From: Bacteroidota bacterium
Lineage (GTDB): Bacteria > Bacteroidota > Bacteroidia > B-17B0 > Aurantibacillaceae
DNA: 17,212 nt
Direction of reading: 5' to 3'
Assembly: GCA_947449125.1 (NCBI GenBank)
Contig: CANFQR010000007.1
Coordinates: 1 to 17,212 of the forward strand
Position numbers and translations under genes: made by a program. This document shows positions 7,647 through 15,307 of this stretch, in pieces. The notes under the pieces were generated by a model. It was not told where the DNA came from, ran no database searches, and worked only from the letters and a program-made list of their open reading frames with translations. Position 1 is the stretch's first letter. Every line of letters starts with the position of its first letter.

Positions 7647-9754
7647 TACTTTATAATTTTATTTTTTTGTTGACTATTTTTTAAGTGTTTTTCTTTATCG
7701 TTTTTCAGGAAAGCAAATATTTCATCCTGCACTCTTACTTTTTTTTCGCCGGGTTTAGCTTTTTTATAAATATTATCTTGCTTTTTATCAATAAGTCTAA
7801 CTTTTGTATTGCCCGAAAGTTGTATCCGTATAATTTCTTTTATTTGAGAACGAATTTCGTTATCGTAAATTGGAACGGCTACTTCGCTTCTGCTATCAAG
7901 ATTGCGGCTCATCCAGTCTGCCGAAGAAATAAATATTTTTTCGTTACCACTATTGTGAAAAATAAAAATTCGTGTATGTTCAAGGTATTTGTCTACAATG
8001 CTATATGCTTTTATGTTGTCGCTCCATCCCGGATAATCAGTTACCAATGAGCAAGCACCCCTAATAATTAATGTAATGTTCACGCCCGCTTTACTGGCTT
8101 CATATAATTTGTAAATCATTTCTTTGTCAACCAAACTGTTCATTTTAAGTGTTATAGCTGCCGTTTTTTTGTTTTTTGCGTTATGAATTTCTTTTTCAAT
8201 TAAATCAATAAACGTTTTACGCATAAAAAAAGGCGCAACAACCAGGCTTTTAAAATCAAACACCTTAAAATTGTTTTCGTAAAAATCAAATACTTTATTT
8301 AAGTCTTCTGTTATTAATTTATTACAGGTTAGTAATGAAAAGTCGGTATAAATTTTCGCGGTTTTTTCATTAAAATTTCCAGTGCCAATGTGTGCATATT
8401 TTAATTCTTTTCCGCCTTCTTTTGTAGTAATTAAAAAAAGTTTAGAATGTACTTTTAATCCAGGCACACCAAAAATCACTTTAGCGCCTTCTTCTTGTAG
8501 TTTGTTTGCCCAGTAAATATTGTTTTCTTCGTCAAATCTGGCTTGTAGTTCAACCAAGACGGTAACTTTTTTTCCGTTTTTTACAGCGTTAATTAAGGCG
8601 TTGGCAATTTTTGACGAATCGGCTATACGGTATAATGTAATTTTAATTGTTTCTACAACCGGGTCTATAGAAGCCTCCCGAAGCAAATTAATAATGTGAT
8701 TGTAATTGTGGTAAGGATAATGTAAAAGTATGTCGTTATTTTTTATGGCATTTAAAGTTGTGTAAGGGTTATTAATTAAATATTTGTGTTGTAGCGAAGG
8801 CGGATTATTATAAACTAGTGAAGTTTCGCCTAAATTAGGAAAACTGATAAAGTCTTTAAAGTTATGATATCTTCCTCCCGGAATAGCATTATCTTTTTTT
8901 GCCATACCGAGTTTTTTCATGATGTAATGCAACATGTCGTTTGGCATAGCGGCATCGTAAACAAATCTTACAGGTAAACCTTGCTTGCGAGCTTTAACAC
9001 TTTTTGAAATTTTTTCGATCATGCTTTTGCTTACATCGCTATCAATATCTAATTCAGCGTCACGCGTTAATTTAATGTTATATGATTCTACTGTTTTAAA
9101 ACCAAACACATTAAATATTTGGCCTGCATTAAAGCGAATAACATCGTCTAACATCATTATAAAATGTTTATTACCCTGTTTAGGTAAAACAACGAAGCGA
9201 GAAATAATTGTTGACGGAATTTCTATTATTGCGAATTTATTTTTATGTTTTTTTAAAACGGATTCGAGTTTAAGGTAGAGGTAACTTGCTTTGTCTTTTA
9301 AGAAAGGAAAAGGCTTGTTGTCGTCAATCATTACTGGGAATAAAGTGGAAATGATTTCTTCTCTAAAATAATCTCTAACAAAGGCTTCTTGCGAGGGGAT
9401 TAATTGTTTTTCGTTGATAATAAAAACATTTTTTTTTGCCAGCTCTTTTAAAATTTCTTCATAAATGGTTTCAAATTTTATTTGTTGTTCAATTACTTTA
9501 CGTTGTAAACGAGTAAGCAATTCTTTCGGATCTTCGTCGTAAATCGATAATGCTTTTTTCCCAAGTTTGGCAAGTCTTTTAACGGTAGCAACTCTTACTC
9601 TGTAAAACTCATCGCGGTTGTTACTAAAAATGCCCAGAAATTTTAATCTCTCAATTAGCGGAGTTGTTGGATCTTCTGCCTCTTGAAGCACTCTCTCGTT
9701 AAAAGACAGCCAGCTAATTTCACGATTAATGTATGGAACTTCTTTTTTTTTCAT
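7646..9754 (-). CDS. ppk1: Polyphosphate kinase 1
   Basis: The 702-residue enzyme reversibly adds the gamma phosphate of ATP to polyphosphate chains. The N-terminal domain opens with YINREISWLSFNERVLQEAED (about 8-28) and SNNRDEFYRVRVATVKR (about 44-60). The two C-terminal phospholipase-D-like catalytic domains carry the autophosphorylated His436 (GLKVHSKLFLIT) and the second His593 (LEHTRIFIF). Arg376 (ITLYR) and Arg406 (LQARFDEEN) sit in the magnesium/ATP site. All four correspond to E. coli residues 435, 592, 375 and 405 with an offset of one, so the protein should be active. Length is normal. The ATG at 9754 is followed by nine consecutive A bases (codons 2-4, all Lys). It lies 30 bases after the sixA stop and overlaps ppx by one base. 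Confidence 0.97.
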   Translation of the reverse strand: MKKKEVPYINREISWLSFNERVLQEAEDPTTPLIERLKFLGIFSNNRDEFYRVRVATVKRLAKLGKKALSIYDEDPKELLTRLQRKVIEQQIKFETIYEEILKELAKKNVFIINEKQLIPSQEAFVRDYFREEIISTLFPVMIDDNKPFPFLKDKASYLYLKLESVLKKHKNKFAIIEIPSTIISRFVVLPKQGNKHFIMMLDDVIRFNAGQIFNVFGFKTVESYNIKLTRDAELDIDSDVSKSMIEKISKSVKARKQGLPVRFVYDAAMPNDMLHYIMKKLGMAKKDNAIPGGRYHNFKDFISFPNLGETSLVYNNPPSLQHKYLINNPYTTLNAIKNNDILLHYPYHNYNHIINLLREASIDPVVETIKITLYRIADSSKIANALINAVKNGKKVTVLVELQARFDEENNIYWANKLQEEGAKVIFGVPGLKVHSKLFLITTKEGGKELKYAHIGTGNFNEKTAKIYTDFSLLTCNKLITEDLNKVFDFYENNFKVFDFKSLVVAPFFMRKTFIDLIEKEIHNAKNKKTAAITLKMNSLVDKEMIYKLYEASKAGVNITLIIRGACSLVTDYPGWSDNIKAYSIVDKYLEHTRIFIFHNSGNEKIFISSADWMSRNLDSRSEVAVPIYDNEIRSQIKEIIRIQLSGNTKVRLIDKKQDNIYKKAKPGEKKVRVQDEIFAFLKNDKEKHLKNSQQKNKIIK

Positions 9755-9784
9755 AAAATCTTTAATGTTTTTTTAAGTATAAGT

Positions 9785-10279
9785 TTAGTATTCTTTAGGA
9801 AATTTATGAAAGTTTAAACTGGAGTTTTGTGGCGATATATTTTTCCATGAATCAGTTTCGAAATTAATGCTTATAATGCCACAGGTAGGAATATTATCTA
9901 TAAATAAATTATTGCAAATTTCATTTGAAAAATTTGTTAAAGATGGATTATGACCAAATAACAGGATGGATTTTTTTAGATTATTTTGTCTGTTTATGAC
10001 AGATAAAATAATGTTTGAGGTACTTTCATATATTTCAGGCTCAATAATCAAATCAGTTATATTATAGTTTAATGTTCTTGCAAATATTAAAGCTGTACTT
10101 AATGCTCTTGTGGCCGAACTGCTTATAATTAAATCAGGTTTAATTTGATTGTTAACATACCATTCGCTTAACGTATAGGCGTTATCATAGCCTCTAGCGT
10201 TTAAATGCCTGTCAATGTCGTTTAAGGCTTCCTTTTCCCAATCGCTTTTGGCATGCCTTATTAAAGTAAGCTGCATCAT
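9785..10279 (-). CDS. sixA: SixA-type phosphohistidine phosphatase
   Basis: The 164-residue cytoplasmic protein belongs to the histidine phosphatase superfamily, SixA subgroup. The catalytic motif LIRHAKSDW holds the nucleophile His9 and Arg8. Arg58 in SSSATRAL and the second histidine, His110, in LLFGHNPSLTNF complete the usual active site. Its small size without the large inserts of phosphoglycerate mutases supports SixA, which removes phosphate from histidine in phosphocarrier or phosphorelay proteins. The true target is unknown. Two consecutive ATG codons (10279-10274) both fit; the first is used here. It is the first gene of the polyphosphate/c-di-AMP cluster and diverges from the DUF2130 gene across a 74-base gap. 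Confidence 0.88.
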   Translation of the reverse strand: MMQLTLIRHAKSDWEKEALNDIDRHLNARGYDNAYTLSEWYVNNQIKPDLIISSSATRALSTALIFARTLNYNITDLIIEPEIYESTSNIILSVINRQNNLKKSILLFGHNPSLTNFSNEICNNLFIDNIPTCGIISINFETDSWKNISPQNSSLNFHKFPKEY

Positions 10280-10353
10280 GTTTTAAATGTTTTAATAAAA
10301 ACAAACAAATTAAAATACTATAAACCTTAAATTTACATAAAACCAAAATTTTT
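10280..10353. promoter_or_regulatory. Divergent promoter region between sixA and the DUF2130 gene
   Basis: This AT-only spacer must hold start signals for both divergent units. On the plus strand TAAATTTA (10328-10335) matches seven of eight positions of TAnnTTTG and lies 18 bases before the ATG at 10354. On the minus strand the complement of 10306-10313 is TTAATTTG, also seven of eight. No convincing -33 elements are visible and the composition makes chance matches easy, so the exact boxes are tentative. Confidence 0.35.
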
Positions 10354-11574
10354 ATGAGCAATAATTCAACAATTATATGTCCTAATTGCAAACATGAATT
10401 TCATATTGAACATGCTTTATCTCAAAAGATTGAAGACGAAATAAAAGGAAGATATTTAAAAAAATATAATGAAGATAAACAACGGTTCGAGCAAGAAAAG
10501 TCTCAATTGGCAAGAGAGTCAGAGCAGTTAAAATTGCAGGCAGAAAACATGGATAAAATTGTAAGTGAAAAATTGAAAGCGGCCAAAATTCAGTTAGAAC
10601 AGGATGCAATTAAAAAAGCTGCTGCCGATAGTGAAATGAAAATCCAATTACTTAATAACGAGTTAAAAGAAAAAGCAGATAAACTAAAAGAGAGTCAGAT
10701 GAAGGAACTCGAGCTCATGAAAAAAGAAAATCAAATAAAGGAGCGTGAAGAGAATTTAAAATTCGATATGGAAAAACAAATGCTTGAGCGACAAAAGGAA
10801 ATTGAAGAGCGTGTAAAAAAAATGGAGAGTGAGCGGGCTGAATTTAAAATTAAGGAGCTAGAAAAAAAGTTGTCAGATCAGGCGGAACTTGTGGAAACCA
10901 TGAAACGAAAAGCAGAGCAAGGAAGTATGCAGCTTCAAGGTGAAATCTTGGAATTAGCTCTCGAGGAATTATTAAAAGCAACCTTTCCGACAGATGTGAT
11001 TGAAGAGGTAGCAAAAGGCGTAAAAGGAGCTGATTGCATACAGTTTGTTAAAAATAAAATAGGCCAACCGTGCGGAAAAATAATATACGAAAGTAAGCGA
11101 ACCAAAGCCTTCGCCAATGAATGGATAGAAAAATTAAAACAGGATATGCGCGCCCAGCAGGCCGATATTGCAGTTATTGTTACCGAAACCATGCCAAAGG
11201 ACATGGATAATTTTGGGTTTAAAGATGGTGTTTGGATTTGTCGTTTTGCCGATGTTAAACCCATTTCATTTTTGTTACGAGATAGTCTGTTAAAAATTAA
11301 TAATGCAATTATTAGCCAAGAAAATAAAGGTGATAAAATGCAGCTCTTATACGATTATTTAACCGGTAATGAGTTTAGGCAAAACGTGGAGGCTGTTGCC
11401 GAAGGATTTTTATCGATGCGAGAGGGAATTATAAAAGAAAAAATGCAGATGGATAAAATTTGGAAAGAGCGTGAAAAACAATTAGATAAGGTATTGCTTA
11501 ATACGGCTCAGTTTTATGGCTCAATAAAAGGAATTGCAGGTAATGCCCTTGGCGACCTTAAAATGTTAGAGTGA
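10354..11574 (+). CDS. DUF2130 protein: coiled coil plus nuclease-like domain
   Basis: The 406-residue protein has three parts. A single Cys-pair knuckle, ICPNCKHEFHIE (Cys9, Cys12), begins it. A very long charged coiled coil, rich in Glu, Lys and Gln, spans about residues 30-195. A DUF2130 domain follows (about 195-360). DUF2130 has the features of the PD-(D/E)xK nuclease superfamily, and the expected residues are visible: Glu in QGEILE (about 197), Asp227 in KGADCIQ, and Glu246-x-Lys248 in IIYESKRTKAF. QQADIAVIVTETMP and DGVWICRF are further conserved blocks. The layout recalls RmuC, a coiled-coil protein with a similar nuclease-like domain, but the motifs are those of DUF2130. Substrate and role are unknown. 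No signal peptide; cytoplasmic. It stands between divergent and downstream promoters and may be its own transcription unit. Confidence 0.85.
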   Translation: MSNNSTIICPNCKHEFHIEHALSQKIEDEIKGRYLKKYNEDKQRFEQEKSQLARESEQLKLQAENMDKIVSEKLKAAKIQLEQDAIKKAAADSEMKIQLLNNELKEKADKLKESQMKELELMKKENQIKEREENLKFDMEKQMLERQKEIEERVKKMESERAEFKIKELEKKLSDQAELVETMKRKAEQGSMQLQGEILELALEELLKATFPTDVIEEVAKGVKGADCIQFVKNKIGQPCGKIIYESKRTKAFANEWIEKLKQDMRAQQADIAVIVTETMPKDMDNFGFKDGVWICRFADVKPISFLLRDSLLKINNAIISQENKGDKMQLLYDYLTGNEFRQNVEAVAEGFLSMREGIIKEKMQMDKIWKEREKQLDKVLLNTAQFYGSIKGIAGNALGDLKMLE

Positions 11575-11617
11575 TTAAATTAATTACTTTTGGCGCAATA
11601 AACCTAAACAAATTACG

Positions 11618-11625
11618 TATCTTTA
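11618..11625 (+). promoter_or_regulatory. Candidate -7 box for the propeller/barrel gene
   Basis: TATCTTTA, seven of eight positions of the Bacteroidota TAnnTTTG box, lies within GTATCTTTAAT (11617-11627), which begins 22 bases before the ATG at 11639. The same 11 bases stand at the same distance before the gene at 16619. A TTTTG at 11588-11592 is a possible -33 element but the spacer (25 bases) is long. The predicted leader would be very short. Confidence 0.42.
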
Positions 11626-11638
11626 ATGTTGGGTTTTT

Positions 11639-14600
11639 ATGCTGTTATTAAAGCGTCACATAGTTTTTTTATTTCTGCTTTTGTCTTTTTTTTCTGAAGC
11701 TCAGTTTAATTATGGGCATCAGATGGATTTCGGAAAAAACAGAATACAATACCAGGATTTTAATTGGACCTACTTTGATTTTGAACGTTTTCGAATTTAT
11801 TCTTATCAAGGAGGAGCCGAAATTTCAAAATATGTTTCTGTTTCTTTAAATAATCTTCTACCGGTTCTAGAAAAAAAATTAGATTTTCAAACCGAAGAAA
11901 AAATTAATGTTATTGTATATAATAATCAAAATGATTTTAAACAAAGTAATTTAGGTTTAGCCACAGATGATCAAACTAATATTGGTGGGGTAACAAAAAT
12001 ATTAGGTAGTAAAATGTCCGTTTTTTTTAACGGGTCCCATGCCGAATTAGATGTTCAATTGAAATCAGGCTTGTCACAAATTTTAATTAATCAAATATTA
12101 TATGGTGGCAGTGCTCGCGAGATGGTCCGAAACTCAACCTTATTAAATCTGCCTGCTTGGTATGTTAACGGACTTGTTAGTTTTATTTCTGAAGGTACAA
12201 CTTCGTATAACGACAACTTCACATATGATGCAATTAAAAACGATAATCTTTCTCACTTTAATAAGTTGGAAGGAAAAGAGGCATTACTTGCAGGGCACGC
12301 ATTATGGAGTTATATTATTGATTCATACGGCGAAGCGGTAATTCCAAATTTGCTATATACAACTAGGGTTACACGAAGTCCAGACAATTCGTTTTTGTTT
12401 GTGCTTGGAGTTTCACTTTCAAATTTAATTTATGATTTTACCGATGCCTATAACCGAAGATTATTTTTAAATAAAGACACGCTTCGTAAATCTCCTGTTA
12501 ACAATAATAGTATTTTAAAAAAATATAAAATAGGTAAACATTACTATCAATTAAAATTAAGTAATGGTGGTAAACAAGTTATTTATGCCACGAACGAATT
12601 AAATCAGATAAAGGTTTATTTAAAAACACTCGGAGAGACCGGACAGCAGCGCTTATTAAAATTTGGACCAAAACTTATACAAATAAGCGATTATAATTAT
12701 CCTTTGTTAGGATGGCACCCAAACGGGAAATTAGTTTTTATGATTTATGAAAAGAAAAATCAATTGCTTATTCACACTGTTAACTTAGAAACAAAAGAAA
12801 ATGTAATTCGCAATTTGCCAGGCTTTGAAAAAGTAAATAGTTTTTCATTTAATTCTGATGGAAAAAAAATAGTAATCAGTGCTGTCAAAAAAGGAAAAGG
12901 ACAAAGTGATGTGTTTGTTTTTTCTTTAAACACAAGTGGTATTGAACAATTAACAAACGATATTTGGGACGATAACAATCCGGTTTTTATTAAAGGAGGC
13001 AAACAAATTGTGTTTGAAAGTAACCGCGTGAGCGACACCATTAAATTAACAGATGACGCAAAATATTTTTATAAGCATAACGCTAATCATGATTTGTTTA
13101 TGGCTCAATATCCCTTAACAACTAAGATTTTGACACGAATAAACAATACACCTGAAGTTAATGAAACGCAACCTCAGGCAGTTGATAACAATTATATATG
13201 CTATCTGAGCGAAAAAAATGGAATTTATAACCGATATATTGCTGAGTTTGACAGCTCCATTTCTTACATTGATACAACAGAGCATTATCGTTATTTTTTC
13301 AAATCAAAACCAATTACAAATTTTGACAGGAATATAATTGAGCAACATATTAATGCCGGCAGTACTCATGTTGGTGACATAATTTACGCCAATGGTAAAA
13401 ATATGATGTTGGTTACTCCAATCAGTAAATTAAATGAAATCAATATTAAACCTCCTTTACAAACTTGGGCAAAAATTTCATCGAGAGCTTTTGTGGTTAA
13501 TGTTTCAGAGAGTAACTATTCACCTAATTTACAAGTAACTTCTCCTTCAAAAAAAGAGGACACGCTTAACAAAGGAATCGATTTTGATAATTATAAATTT
13601 GAAGGTGAAAAAAATAAAGTTGTAAATACCAATACATCAACTACTGTTGCTGAAAATCAAAAAAAAGATACGCTTGCTAAAAAAGTAAGCGATAATGTTT
13701 TTAATTTTCCGATTCAACAAAATTATTATACCTCTTTTTATACGGATTATGTTGTTACTCAGTTCGACAATTCTTTTTTGGCAAATAATTATCAGGTTTT
13801 TGCCGGAGGCGGTTCTCCTTTATATTTAAATCCGGGATTTAATTTTTTAACTAAAATAGCCATTAGCGATTTATTTGAAGATCAGCGTATAACCGGCGGC
13901 TTCAGAATTAATCCGTCTGTTGACAATGAATTTTTAATCTCTTGGGAGCAGCGTAAAAAATTAGTTGATCATCAGATATTAATTGATAGACAAACGTTTG
14001 CAAGTGTTCCACTTTCATCATCCATAGTCTCTAATTTTTTTGCAAAAGTAAATACACACTCTGTAAGTTATAAACTTAAATATCCTTTTAATCCTGTAGC
14101 TTCTTTGCGCGGTTCTCTGCTATACAGAAATGACAGATATGTTCCGCTCTCTAATGGTGATTTTTCGTTGCCGTTACAACCTACTTTTCAAAATATGATG
14201 GGCGCTCGTGCCGAATATGTTTATGATGATACGCGTTCTGTTATGTTAAATATAATGAACGGTTTTCGTTTTAAGATATGGGCTGAGTATTGGCAAATAA
14301 AAGACGAAAAAAATAGAAATTTAATTACTTCAGGCTTTGACGCGCGTTATTATAAAAAACTCCATCGTCAAATAACATGGTGTAACCGATTTGCCGGCGG
14401 AAATTCTTTAGGAACAGATCGTTTAATTTTTTATTTAGGTGGGGTAGACAACTGGTTAAATCCTTCATTTAACAACAATATAAATATTGTAAATCCTGAT
14501 AAATATGGCTTTCAGACTATTGCTACCAATATGAGAGGGTTTAATCAAAACATACGAAACGGAAATAATTTTTTGGTTTATAATTCTGAATTAAGAATTC

Positions 14601-14932
14601 CGTTAATTCGTTATTTAATTAATTATCCGTTGCGTTCCGATTTTTTAAATAATTTTCAGGTTATCGGATTTACAGATGTTGGTATGGCATGGACAGATTT
14701 TAATCCTTTAAGCAAACAAAATACAGAAAATGTAAATACTTATGTATACGAAGGAAGCAATATTATTGTTACTGTAAATAATCCAAAAAATCCTTTGGTT
14801 GGTGCAACGGGATTTGGATTTAGATCGCGTTTACTCGGCTATTTTGTTAGATTGGATTTTGGATGGGGAATTGATAATTGGGAAATTCAAAAAAATAAAG
14901 TGGTTAGTATTTCATTTGCTACAGATTTTTAA
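11639..14932 (+). CDS. Exported protein: degenerate peptidase, PD40 propeller and outer-membrane barrel
   Basis: The 1097-residue protein starts with a signal peptide (KRHIVFLFLLLSFFSEAQ, cleavage near residue 21). Residues about 30-270 resemble a gluzincin (peptidase MA-like) domain, including the helper segment LLNLPAWYVNGLVSFISEG (168-186), but the place of the HExxH zinc motif reads GLSQILINQ (144-152), so it is probably inactive. A TolB-like PD40 propeller follows at about 300-540 (LLGWHPNGKLVFMIYEK; FSFNSDGKKIVISA; NPVFIKGGKQIVFESNR). After a polar linker, about 690-1097 is strand-rich with alternating aromatic residues and ends in SISFATDF, a terminal Phe as in outer-membrane beta barrels; the LGGVDNWLNPS and ATNMRGF segments recall Omp85/surface-antigen barrels. 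It probably sits in the outer membrane with the first two domains in the periplasm. Role unknown; a part in surface assembly or transport is plausible. TauE/SafE follows after 9 bases. Confidence 0.8.
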   Translation: MLLLKRHIVFLFLLLSFFSEAQFNYGHQMDFGKNRIQYQDFNWTYFDFERFRIYSYQGGAEISKYVSVSLNNLLPVLEKKLDFQTEEKINVIVYNNQNDFKQSNLGLATDDQTNIGGVTKILGSKMSVFFNGSHAELDVQLKSGLSQILINQILYGGSAREMVRNSTLLNLPAWYVNGLVSFISEGTTSYNDNFTYDAIKNDNLSHFNKLEGKEALLAGHALWSYIIDSYGEAVIPNLLYTTRVTRSPDNSFLFVLGVSLSNLIYDFTDAYNRRLFLNKDTLRKSPVNNNSILKKYKIGKHYYQLKLSNGGKQVIYATNELNQIKVYLKTLGETGQQRLLKFGPKLIQISDYNYPLLGWHPNGKLVFMIYEKKNQLLIHTVNLETKENVIRNLPGFEKVNSFSFNSDGKKIVISAVKKGKGQSDVFVFSLNTSGIEQLTNDIWDDNNPVFIKGGKQIVFESNRVSDTIKLTDDAKYFYKHNANHDLFMAQYPLTTKILTRINNTPEVNETQPQAVDNNYICYLSEKNGIYNRYIAEFDSSISYIDTTEHYRYFFKSKPITNFDRNIIEQHINAGSTHVGDIIYANGKNMMLVTPISKLNEINIKPPLQTWAKISSRAFVVNVSESNYSPNLQVTSPSKKEDTLNKGIDFDNYKFEGEKNKVVNTNTSTTVAENQKKDTLAKKVSDNVFNFPIQQNYYTSFYTDYVVTQFDNSFLANNYQVFAGGGSPLYLNPGFNFLTKIAISDLFEDQRITGGFRINPSVDNEFLISWEQRKKLVDHQILIDRQTFASVPLSSSIVSNFFAKVNTHSVSYKLKYPFNPVASLRGSLLYRNDRYVPLSNGDFSLPLQPTFQNMMGARAEYVYDDTRSVMLNIMNGFRFKIWAEYWQIKDEKNRNLITSGFDARYYKKLHRQITWCNRFAGGNSLGTDRLIFYLGGVDNWLNPSFNNNINIVNPDKYGFQTIATNMRGFNQNIRNGNNFLVYNSELRIPLIRYLINYPLRSDFLNNFQVIGFTDVGMAWTDFNPLSKQNTENVNTYVYEGSNIIVTVNNPKNPLVGATGFGFRSRLLGYFVRLDFGWGIDNWEIQKNKVVSISFATDF

Positions 14933-14941
14933 ATTTATCGT

Positions 14942-15307
14942 ATGACAAATACAATTATTATTTTGTTAATTATTGGCTTAATAGCCGGTTTTTTAAGTGG
15001 ATTGGTCGGAATAGGTGGCGGAATTATTATTGTACCTGTTTTAGTTTATTTGCTTAAAGTAGACCAAAAAACAGCCCAAGGAACTACAATTTTTATGTTT
15101 CTTTTACCAATAGGACTGTTAAGTGTTTTCAATTATTACAAAGCAGGTCACATCAATTTAAAATTTGCGTTAATTATGGCTATTACTTTTTTTATTGGTA
15201 GTTTTTTTGGCAGTAAAACAGCAATTGCTATAGATACAAAAATTATAAAACAATTTTTTGCAATTGTTATGATTTTGATTGGTATAAAAATGTTGTGGAA
15301 TAAATAA
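14942..15307 (+). CDS. TauE/SafE-family permease, half-size form
   Basis: The 121-residue integral membrane protein has four predicted helices (about 4-20, 25-38, 48-64 and 76-118, the last block holding two). It carries the TauE/SafE glycine signature GLIAGFLSGLVGIGGGIIIVPVLVY at about 12-36. TTIFMFLLPIGLLSVFNYYKAGHINLK follows. The usual family members are about 250 residues and consist of two such repeats; this has one repeat and a clean stop, so it may work as a dimer. The family exports sulfite, sulfoacetate or other organic anions; the substrate here cannot be told. Nothing suggests truncation by mutation, since the stop is coupled to the next gene by a one-base TAATG overlap. Nine bases separate it from the barrel gene. 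Confidence 0.85.
   Translation: MTNTIIILLIIGLIAGFLSGLVGIGGGIIIVPVLVYLLKVDQKTAQGTTIFMFLLPIGLLSVFNYYKAGHINLKFALIMAITFFIGSFFGSKTAIAIDTKIIKQFFAIVMILIGIKMLWNK

Noticed and set aside
7685..8050. Plus-strand open frame opposite ppk1
   Set aside because: It is the reverse-strand shadow of the well-supported ppk1 gene, with a low-complexity Phe/Tyr/Ile-rich product and no family match. Similar antisense frames at 666-848, 3393-3590, 6193-6393, 8985-9278, 10382-10609, 10935-11264, 12772-13041, 15717-15923 and 15933-16220 were left out for the same reason.
9743..9751. Nine-base homopolymer right after the ppk1 start codon as a phase-variation switch
   Set aside because: It encodes Lys-Lys-Lys in frame; A/T runs of this length are common in AT-rich DNA, and no out-of-frame alternative or sign of switching is visible.
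14942..15307. TauE/SafE gene as a truncated pseudogene
   Set aside because: The single repeat is complete, the stop overlaps the next start, and no remnant of a second repeat is seen in the following sequence.
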